Source of the DNA: Bacillus sp. NP157
Lineage (GTDB): Bacteria > Pseudomonadota > Gammaproteobacteria > Xanthomonadales > Rhodanobacteraceae
Assembly: GCA_018889975.1 (NCBI GenBank)
Contig: CP076546.1
Location: forward strand, 3,162,001 to 3,226,000
Direction of reading: 5' to 3'
DNA length: 64,000 bases
A model generated the notes under the pieces. It saw only the letters and a program-made list of their open reading frames with translations. It was not told the DNA's origin and ran no database searches. A program made the translations under genes and the position numbers. Position 1 is the stretch's first letter; every line of letters starts with the position of its first letter. This document shows, piece after piece, positions 1 through 8,720 of this stretch.

Positions 1-1702
1 TGGCGCGATAGAGCGCAACATCGGCATCGGCCAGCAGCCGTTCCAGCCGATGGCCGCTGGCCAGCGTCGAAGCCATGCCGACGCTGGCCGAATAGCGAAC
101 GAGTTGGCCATCCATGGCCAGGGGCGTGGCATCGACGGCGGCGCGAACGCGATGCGCGATCAGCAGGGCCTGTTCGGGCAGGCACCCGGGCAGCAGCACG
201 CCGAACTCTTCGCCGCCCAACCGGCCGAAGACGTCTTCCGTGCGCAACTCCACCTGTATGGCCGCCACGGCACGTTGCAGGACCGCGTCGCCGACCGCGT
301 GGCCGAAGGTGTCGTTCAGACGCTTGAAGTGGTCCAGGTCGAGCAACAGCACGCTGGCTGGCAGCTTCTGCCGTTCCAGCGCATCGACGACGGCGCTGGC
401 CCGCTCCATGAAATGCTGGTGGTTGAAGATACCGGTGAGGCCGTCGTGATACGACAGGTGGCGGTAGCGCTTCTGCGAACGGCGCACGCGCAGGAGCCAG
501 GCGACGACCGATAGCAGGATGACCCCGAGCAGGGCCATGTAGAGGCGACTGCTTTCCACGGCGTTGTTGGCCAGGGCCTGCTCGAGCTCAAGGGTCGCCT
601 TCTGCCGACCGAGCTTGTCGGCCTGCAGGCCCTGTAGCAACAGGCGCTGTTGCACCGCCTCGTAAGCCAGCGTACGCGCGGCCTCGTCGTCGAGGTAGGC
701 ACGATCCTGCGCCTCGAACAGCTGGTAATACTTCAGCGCGGCATCGGCATGCCCCGCGCGCTTCTCTACGTGGTAGAGCACTTCGTAGGCATCGCGCAGG
801 AACCGATCCATGGCACCCGCATCGAACATGGCAACGACGGCCAGCGCCTGCCTGCGCGCCTCGCCGTCGTTGTGCAGGGCTTCTTGGCATTGCGCCCGCA
901 CCGCACCCAGCGAGATGCGTGCCGCGAAGTAGCCCGTCGCCTCGATCGACGGAGCGATCTGGTCCAGCAAGGCCAGGGACCTGGTTGGCTGCTGCTCTTC
1001 GAACAGCAGCGTGCTGCGGATCAACTGCACCATGTTATGCAGCACGGTGTCGGCGGGGCCGCTGCAGGCATCGATCGCGTGCAGGAGGCCGGGGCTGTCG
1101 GAGCGCAATGTCTTCGTGCTGTACAGCGCGGCCATTTCCAGCGCCTGCGGGCGGCAATGCGTCTCGCCCGGCGGCACCTCGGTAATCATCCGTGCGTACT
1201 GCACGGCAAGCTCCGGATGGTCGGCGAAATTCAGCGTCTGCGAGAGATTCGACAACAGGGAATAGCGCGCCTTGACGTCGTGCAGGAGCGGCAGGCCAGC
1301 GGCCGCGCGATTGGCCAGCGCGAACGCATCCTGGTAACGCCGCGTAATGGAATAGTTGGAGAGCAGCATGCCGGTGGCCCTTGCCGCCAGGACCGGATCA
1401 CCGGCGTGCTCGATGATGTCGTGCAAGGTCTTCTCAGCTTCGGGGTACTTGCCTTCGAACTGGGCTTCCCATGCGTCCATGTAACGCATGCGCCAGCGCT
1501 GGCTCGTGCTCAGCAAGGACTCCGACGCGTGGATTTCCTTCAGTAATCCGAGGAACGTCGCGTGGTCGGCAAGACAGGCGGCCTCGGCCCGGGTGATCAG
1601 GGTATCCATGCCCTCGGCCGGCCAAGCTATCGACGACATGGGGACGAGGCACAGAAGCGCCACGCAGGCCAGGCCAAGCCAACGGCGAACGAACGACCTC
1701 AC
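1..1702 (-). CDS. TPR-like sensor diguanylate cyclase (GGDEF), C-terminus cut by window edge
   Basis: Reading frame open from a GTG start at 1702 to the window edge; the last visible residues end in ADADVALYRA, so only about 20 residues are missing compared with its upstream paralog. The order is a hydrophobic signal/anchor, a helical TPR-like region, one membrane segment (LYMALLGVILLSVVAWLL) and a GGDEF domain starting at HDGLTGIFNHQHF. The active site is GGEEF, and an RTED (RxxD) inhibitory site lies five residues before it, so an active, product-inhibited c-di-GMP synthase is expected. Its GTG overlaps the TGA of the upstream gene (GTGA), which implies translational coupling. It is a tandem duplicate of the next gene. 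The sensed ligand is unknown. Confidence 0.88.
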   Translation of the reverse strand, partial: MRSFVRRWLGLACVALLCLVPMSSIAWPAEGMDTLITRAEAACLADHATFLGLLKEIHASESLLSTSQRWRMRYMDAWEAQFEGKYPEAEKTLHDIIEHAGDPVLAARATGMLLSNYSITRRYQDAFALANRAAAGLPLLHDVKARYSLLSNLSQTLNFADHPELAVQYARMITEVPPGETHCRPQALEMAALYSTKTLRSDSPGLLHAIDACSGPADTVLHNMVQLIRSTLLFEEQQPTRSLALLDQIAPSIEATGYFAARISLGAVRAQCQEALHNDGEARRQALAVVAMFDAGAMDRFLRDAYEVLYHVEKRAGHADAALKYYQLFEAQDRAYLDDEAARTLAYEAVQQRLLLQGLQADKLGRQKATLELEQALANNAVESSRLYMALLGVILLSVVAWLLRVRRSQKRYRHLSYHDGLTGIFNHQHFMERASAVVDALERQKLPASVLLLDLDHFKRLNDTFGHAVGDAVLQRAVAAIQVELRTEDVFGRLGGEEFGVLLPGCLPEQALLIAHRVRAAVDATPLAMDGQLVRYSASVGMASTLASGHRLERLLADADVALYRA

Positions 1703-3465
1703 GCGCCGACGAGCCCGTCGCCCTGCAGGTCGGCAACGACCCGGTTGCGCCCGCCCCGCTTCGCCCGATAGAGCGCCGCATCGGCGTCTCGACGCAGTCG
1801 CTGCACGCCGTGGCCCGAGATCCGCGTGCTCGCCATGCCCACGCTGGTGGAGTAATGCACCGTGTGGCCGTCGACTTCGACCGGCGAGGCCTCGATCGCG
1901 GCACGCACGCAATTGGCAACCACGAGGCCATGCTCGGGTGAGCAGTTGGCGATCAGGACACCGAATTCTTCGCCACCCAGGCGGCCGAACATGTCGCCCT
2001 GGCGCAGCTGCTGCCTGCACGTGGCGACGGCACGCCGCAATACCGCGTCGCCGACCGCGTGGCCATGCGTGTCGTTCACCACCTTGAAGTGATCCAGATC
2101 CAGCAGGATGAGGCAGGCATGCTGCCCACGCTTCTCCAGCAGGTGCAGGACACGCTCGGCTTCGGTCATGAAGTGCTGGTGGTTGAAGATCCCGGTGAGG
2201 CCATCGTGGTGCGACAGCTGCTTGAAGCGCAGCTGCGAGCGCTTGATCCGATAGAGCCAGAACGCGATCGAGGCGATGATCACGACAAGCAGCACGATGT
2301 AGAGGCGGCTGGTCTCCACGGCCTTCACGCTCAGCGCCTTCTCCAGCTGCAACACGGAGTTCTGCCGGGCGAGTTTGTCGGTCTCGAGCTTCTGCAGCAG
2401 CGTGCGCTGCTGCACGGCCTCGTAGGCCATCGTGCGCGCACTGACATCGCTCAGGTAGCCACGATCCTGGTTGACGTATTCCTGGTAGTACGCGAGCGCC
2501 GCCGTCGTGTTGCCCGCGCGCTTTTCGACTTCGTAAAGCACCTGGTAGACGCCGCTGAGGAGCAGGTCGACATCGCCCTTCTGGAACATCGCGCGGGCCT
2601 GCAGCGCGAGTTGCCTGGCTTCGTTGTCGCGCCCGAGCGCGGCGAGGGCCTGCGCACGCTGGAATCGCCACGAAATCAGCGCCGGATAATAGGCCACGCG
2701 CTCCACCGAGGCGCCCAGGCTATCGAGCAGGCGCAGCGCTTCGGCCGGCTTTTTCTCTTCGATGAGCAGCGTGGTGCGATTCAACATCAATGCGTTGATC
2801 AGCACCGGCATGTTCGCGGCCGTGCATGCCTGGATGGCGCGATCGAGTTCGGGGCTGTTCGAGTGCAGCTCTTTGGCGACGTAGCGAATCGCCATTTCGG
2901 TATTCAATGGCCGGCACAGGGAAGTACCCGCGGGAGCCTCGTCGACCATCATCCGCGCGTACTGGATGGCGATTTCCGGATGGCCACCCAGGTTGAGCGT
3001 CTGCGCCAGGTTCGACAGCAGCGTCGTGCGCGCGTCTGGATCCTGCACTTCGGGCAGCGAGTCGACGGCGACGTTGGCCAGCGAGAACGCTTCGTCGTAA
3101 CGGCGATTGATCGCCAGGTTCGACAGCAGCAATCCCCTGGCCTTCGCCACCAGGCCCATGTGCCCGGAGTGCTTGATGATGTCGCGAAGGCCGACCTCGG
3201 CATTGACGTAGTCGCCGCCGAACTGGGCCTGCCATGCATCGAGCCAACGCAGGCGCCAGTGTTGTGGCGGGGTGAGGCTGCCGCCGTCGGCGTGCACCTG
3301 CGCCAGCATCTGCACGAAGCGAGCATGATCCGATGCGCGGATCGCTTCGGCCTTGTCCAGGAACGCATCGAGGTTTTCGATGCGCCCGGGCTCGGCATGC
3401 ACCGACGCGCACGCGACCATGGCCCAGGCGAGCCAACGACGTGCGTGCCGGCGCAGCCAGGCCAT
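1699..3465 (-). CDS. TPR-like sensor diguanylate cyclase (GGDEF), tandem paralog
   Basis: 588 aa from ATG 3465; in-frame codons further upstream overlap the preceding gene and are not needed. N-terminal signal/anchor (WLAWAMVACASVHA), a long all-helical region built like TPR repeats (about residues 25-370), a membrane helix (LYIVLLVVIIASIAFWLY) and a C-terminal GGDEF domain. The catalytic motif is GGEEF at about residue 495, and RQGD five residues earlier is an RxxD product-inhibition site, so it should make c-di-GMP from two GTP under feedback control. Only 10 bp follow the stop of the 95-aa gene, so the four genes from 4655 down are probably one operon. The periplasmic helical part is the likely sensor, by inference. 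Confidence 0.9.
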   Translation of the reverse strand: MAWLRRHARRWLAWAMVACASVHAEPGRIENLDAFLDKAEAIRASDHARFVQMLAQVHADGGSLTPPQHWRLRWLDAWQAQFGGDYVNAEVGLRDIIKHSGHMGLVAKARGLLLSNLAINRRYDEAFSLANVAVDSLPEVQDPDARTTLLSNLAQTLNLGGHPEIAIQYARMMVDEAPAGTSLCRPLNTEMAIRYVAKELHSNSPELDRAIQACTAANMPVLINALMLNRTTLLIEEKKPAEALRLLDSLGASVERVAYYPALISWRFQRAQALAALGRDNEARQLALQARAMFQKGDVDLLLSGVYQVLYEVEKRAGNTTAALAYYQEYVNQDRGYLSDVSARTMAYEAVQQRTLLQKLETDKLARQNSVLQLEKALSVKAVETSRLYIVLLVVIIASIAFWLYRIKRSQLRFKQLSHHDGLTGIFNHQHFMTEAERVLHLLEKRGQHACLILLDLDHFKVVNDTHGHAVGDAVLRRAVATCRQQLRQGDMFGRLGGEEFGVLIANCSPEHGLVVANCVRAAIEASPVEVDGHTVHYSTSVGMASTRISGHGVQRLRRDADAALYRAKRGGRNRVVADLQGDGLVGA

Positions 3466-3475
3466 GGCGTCCCCG

Positions 3476-3763
3476 TCAGTGCAGCTTGGAGCCAGCCGGA
3501 CCGACCTTGCCATCTTCCCTGGCCGGCTCGCCTTCTTCGTCTTCCTCTTCCTCGCGGAACGGTTCCTGCGAGTACTGCGGCTGCTGCTGCACGAGGATGG
3601 TGAGTTCCTGGGCCAGGATGTCGCGGTCGCGCAGGGCGGCGGCCTGGGCAAGGACGTCCGAAGCACCGGCTTCGGTCAGCTTGCGTGCGAGTTCATTCGG
3701 CGGGAGGCGGCGCAGGGACGCATCGCGGCCCACGGCTTCCAGCAAGTCGATCGCGTCGGACAT
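3476..3763 (-). CDS. Small protein, candidate split-borosin precursor peptide
   Basis: 95 aa, ATG 3763 preceded by a good ribosome site (AGGGGG) six to seven bases away. Residues 1-55 look like a compact helical domain and begin with DLLEAVGRDASL, which resembles my recollection of the start of the borosin-binding domain in Shewanella SonA. Residues 56-95 are a disordered Gln-rich then strongly acidic tail (QQQPQYSQEPF, EEEEDEEGE) ending GPAGSKLH. It lies directly downstream of a SonM-like methyltransferase, the usual place for a split-borosin precursor. Inference: the tail or the TILV stretch before it is the methylated core. It could instead be an unrelated small regulator of the downstream cyclases; no family assignment was possible from sequence alone. 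Confidence 0.6.
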   Translation of the reverse strand: MSDAIDLLEAVGRDASLRRLPPNELARKLTEAGASDVLAQAAALRDRDILAQELTILVQQQPQYSQEPFREEEEDEEGEPAREDGKVGPAGSKLH

Positions 3764-3875
3764 TGGTTTTCCCCCTGTGGGCGCTGGCGGCTGTCCGCCA
3801 GTGAGCGCCGGGCCCGATTATGTCACGGCAACGTGACGGACTTCGCCATCTGGTCGAGGGCGTCCAGCTGGGCCC

Positions 3876-4655
3876 TCACGACCGGATCCGGGCGGGCGAC
3901 CCGGGCCGGGGGATCACGACGGTTTCTTCCGCGGTCATGGCCACGCCGGGCAGGTCGCGCAGGGCAACGCGGTCGATCCGCGGGGCCTGGATCGGCAGCG
4001 TGGCGCAGCGATAGATGATGATCTCGTGGTCGAGGGGGTAGTCCCGGGCCAGTCGGTCGACCAGCACCTGCTTGTAGGCCGGGCCGGTGGTAAACCGCTT
4101 CAGGGTCAGGTCGCCGACCAGCCCCACCTGCCACAGCACGAGGTAGCCCGCCGTATCGAGCACCCGCTCGTAAAAAAGCATCTGGCTCGCCTCGAAGTGC
4201 TGGCAGCCGTGCTGGCCCGGATCGATGCCCAGGTCGGCGTAGAGGCAGTCCTCGGCCGAGATGCCCGGCTCCATGTGGGCCTGGAAGCCCTCGGCCCGCG
4301 CCGTCTCCACGACCTTATGCGGCGACCAGGCGAAGATGCCCGGATGCCCGTAGAACACGGCGCATACCCGGCGGCCGGCGCGCACCTCGGCCATGATCAC
4401 CTCGACCCACTCGCGGTAGGTCTTCATCCGCGATTTTCCTTCCGCGTAGTGCGATTGCAGGCTGCGGACGTCCGGATTCATCCGCTGCAGCCACTGCTCC
4501 ACCACGTTGTCCGAGAGCCCGGCGAACACCACGTCGGCCTGCTCGATGTGGCTACGCGACAGGGGCGTCAGGTGGGAACCGAGGGTCATGCCCATGCCGA
4601 CGACGGCGAGGCTCCCGGTCGGGGTGTCGTTGTGTGTCGCTGGGGTCTGGGTCAT
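3876..4655 (-). CDS. SAM-dependent peptide backbone N-methyltransferase, split-borosin (SonM) type
   Basis: 259 aa of the tetrapyrrole methylase fold. The Gly-rich SAM loop is GMGMTLGSHLT (residues 20-30), YGHPGIFAW (102-110) is the second cofactor loop, and MEPGISAEDCLYADLGIDPG (128-147) and PLDHEIIIYR follow. These blocks match the borosin alpha-N-methyltransferases (Shewanella SonM in trans, fungal OphMA fused) much better than cobalamin enzymes. Tyr70, Arg76 and Tyr80 have the spacing of the catalytic Tyr-Arg-Tyr triad of OphMA as I remember it. The C-terminus seems frameshifted: after VVIP the next frame continues PARVARPDPVVRAQLDALDQ to a stop at 3823, giving about 277 aa. No cobalamin genes are nearby. 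First gene of a likely four-gene operon. Confidence 0.82.
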   Translation of the reverse strand: MTQTPATHNDTPTGSLAVVGMGMTLGSHLTPLSRSHIEQADVVFAGLSDNVVEQWLQRMNPDVRSLQSHYAEGKSRMKTYREWVEVIMAEVRAGRRVCAVFYGHPGIFAWSPHKVVETARAEGFQAHMEPGISAEDCLYADLGIDPGQHGCQHFEASQMLFYERVLDTAGYLVLWQVGLVGDLTLKRFTTGPAYKQVLVDRLARDYPLDHEIIIYRCATLPIQAPRIDRVALRDLPGVAMTAEETVVIPRPGSPARIRS

Positions 4656-4698
4656 GGCTCGGCGCTTGGCGGTGGAAGGATAGAGCGTTGAGGGTTGC

Positions 4699-4802
4699 GA
4701 GTTTCGGGTTGAGAGTAGGGGTAGGAGGGGTCTCGTGCACGGTGCGGTCGATACATCTCGTCTCGCCTCGCTCGTTTGCCTTCGGCTTGTAACCCGAAAC
4801 TC
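4699..4802. repeat. Intergenic region with a 12-bp perfect inverted repeat
   Basis: The 329-bp gap 4656-4984 lies between the divergent methyltransferase and katG and carries no convincing gene. It holds a perfect 12-bp inverted repeat, GAGTTTCGGGTT at 4699-4710 and AACCCGAAACTC at 4791-4802, set among CTCGACTC-like low-complexity sequence. The role is unknown. katG and methyltransferase promoters must lie here, but no clear -35/-10 pair or OxyR site could be picked out. Confidence 0.5.
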
Positions 4803-4930
4803 TTAACTCTCGACTCGCTACGCTCCTGCTCCACCGGAGCCCGGCCGATAGGCCCTGCCTCTCGCCGTCATCGTTTCAATCAATTTCTGCAATATCCGGT
4901 AGCCTCCTATAGTCCATTGAGTTGCGGTAG

Positions 4931-7231
<2,301 letters not shown>

Positions 7232-7245
7232 GCTGCACGGCCGGA

Positions 7246-7279
7246 CGCCGCCCCGTCAGCCACGGGGCGGCGTTCTTTT
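7246..7279 (+). terminator. Rho-independent terminator of katG
   Basis: Perfect 11-bp stem CGCCGCCCCGT / ACGGGGCGGCG (7246-7256 with 7262-7272), five-base loop, followed by TTCTTTT. It begins 14 bases after the katG stop. Confidence 0.93.
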
Positions 7280-7428
7280 AAGGGTGGGTTTGTGACGCGC
7301 GGCACAATGTCGACGCGTAATCGGCAAGGCATCGGCGAAACCGCGACGACGTCGCAGGAACGCGAGGTTTTCCGCGCCGTAACATGGCACCCTTGGGAAA
7401 CACTCGGACCAAAGGCTGGGGAGAAGGC

Positions 7429-8355
7429 GTGAACGGAAGCACGGCTCATGGGAAGGATTGGGGAAAGTTCTTCGCGATCGCGGGGGCTTATGCGGCGTGC
7501 TACGAGCTGGCGCGGCACGTATCGTTTTCGCACTGGATGCTCACTGCGGGCCTGCGCCTCGCCTGCCTCCTGCTCGTTCCCCGGCGCTACTGGCCTGCCC
7601 TGCTCCTGGGTGAGACCCTGCCGGTCGTGGAGAGCGCCCTGCTCGACGGCCCCCGGTTCGGCATGGCCTGGGCCATCGCCGCCGCCATACCGATGATCGC
7701 GCTATGGATGCCCTTCGTACGCTGGCTGCGCCGCGGCTGGCCGATACGTGACGACGCCGGCACCCTGGACATGCGCGTACTACTCAAGGCAGCGCTGGGC
7801 TGCGCGGTGATCACCGCCGTGGCGACCACGCTCGAACTGATGATGGCCCTGTATGCCAATCCCGGCACATGGCCAGAGATCTCGCTCTACACCTATTTCT
7901 GGGCCTACCTGCTCGGCGCCTACCTCGGTGCGCTGACACTGACGCCGAGCATCCTTGCCCTGCAGGAACGCTTCGCACGCCAGGGTCACTTCACCTGGAC
8001 GGCCGTCGCACGCAGCCGCCTGTTCCGCGACGTGGCAGGCTGGGCGATCCCCACCTGCGCCGCCCTGGCCTGGCTGGCCATGGGCAGCGATGTCGCCTGG
8101 GTTAGCCAGGCATCGCGCCTGGGCATGCTCGTGCCGGTGCTCGCGCTGGCATGGCGCCATGGCTGGCATGGCAGCGCCATCGGCGGCATGTTCGCCAGCG
8201 TGGCGCTGGCCGTGACGAGCACGGTCTTGCTCGATGGCGCCATGGTCCGCACCCAGGTCGTGCTGGCACTGGTTATCTCGGCCACCCTGCTGGTCGGCAC
8301 CCGCGTTGCGCGGCGCACCGACCAGCCAGCCGTCATCCTCCGGACAAACCGGTAA
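7429..8355 (+). CDS. MASE1-domain integral membrane protein without output domain
   Basis: 308 aa from GTG 7429, chosen for its GGGGAGAAGG ribosome site; an ATG at 7384 in frame would add 15 residues but has no such site. Eight or so hydrophobic segments, with a Trp/Arg-rich first third (SHWMLTAGLRLACLLLVPRRYWPALLLGE is the type of sequence seen in MASE1; shown here only in part: LTAGLRLACLLLVP). MASE1 is normally the N-terminal sensor of GGDEF, EAL or kinase proteins, but here the frame ends after the last membrane helix with TRVARRTDQPAV. It may be a stand-alone sensor or partner of another protein. The ligand is unknown. Confidence 0.8.
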   Translation: MNGSTAHGKDWGKFFAIAGAYAACYELARHVSFSHWMLTAGLRLACLLLVPRRYWPALLLGETLPVVESALLDGPRFGMAWAIAAAIPMIALWMPFVRWLRRGWPIRDDAGTLDMRVLLKAALGCAVITAVATTLELMMALYANPGTWPEISLYTYFWAYLLGAYLGALTLTPSILALQERFARQGHFTWTAVARSRLFRDVAGWAIPTCAALAWLAMGSDVAWVSQASRLGMLVPVLALAWRHGWHGSAIGGMFASVALAVTSTVLLDGAMVRTQVVLALVISATLLVGTRVARRTDQPAVILRTNR

Positions 8356-8390
8356 GCCTTCCTATCGGGACCTGTACCGACCCTGCGGGC

Positions 8391-8552
8391 TTACGGGCCC
8401 TTGACGCTGCACTCCGCCGGGTTGCGGCAATCCACGGGCACGCTCGACAGACGTGACGTACCGTCCGCATGCGGTGCAGCAAACGCCGGACCAAAGCCAA
8501 GCGAGAGTGCGATGACGGCGAATGCGACGGCGGAACGGACGAGGCTGCGCAT
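8391..8552 (-). CDS. 53-aa secreted peptide with two cysteines
   Basis: Short frame from ATG 8552 to TAA 8391 with a GGAG ribosome site seven bases upstream. It begins with a clear signal peptide (MRSLVRSAVAFAVIALSLGF then GPAFA-A), leaving a mature peptide of about 28 residues containing VDCRNPAECSV, two cysteines that could form one disulfide. Conserved-looking codon use (GC-rich third positions) supports it. Function not recognised. It is convergent with the MASE1 gene and lies downstream of nothing obvious, so it probably has its own promoter. Confidence 0.6.
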   Translation of the reverse strand: MRSLVRSAVAFAVIALSLGFGPAFAAPHADGTSRLSSVPVDCRNPAECSVKGP

Positions 8553-8720
8553 GGGAAAACTCCGGACATGGGTTAGGAGTCTTTAGCGTAGCGCCGCCGC
8601 TTACCCAAAAGAGTACGTTGTCGGCCGCTCAGGATGAGCGGAATCGGCAGGCACCAGCCTTAATCGGCGGGTGCGCTGCAGAAAACGTTTGCGGCAGGTG
8701 CCTTCGGCGCCGGGCGTCCC

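Noticed and set aside
3876..4655. Cobalamin/precorrin methyltransferase
   Set aside because: Shares the fold only. The conserved blocks fit borosin methyltransferases, and no cobalamin or siroheme gene is present.
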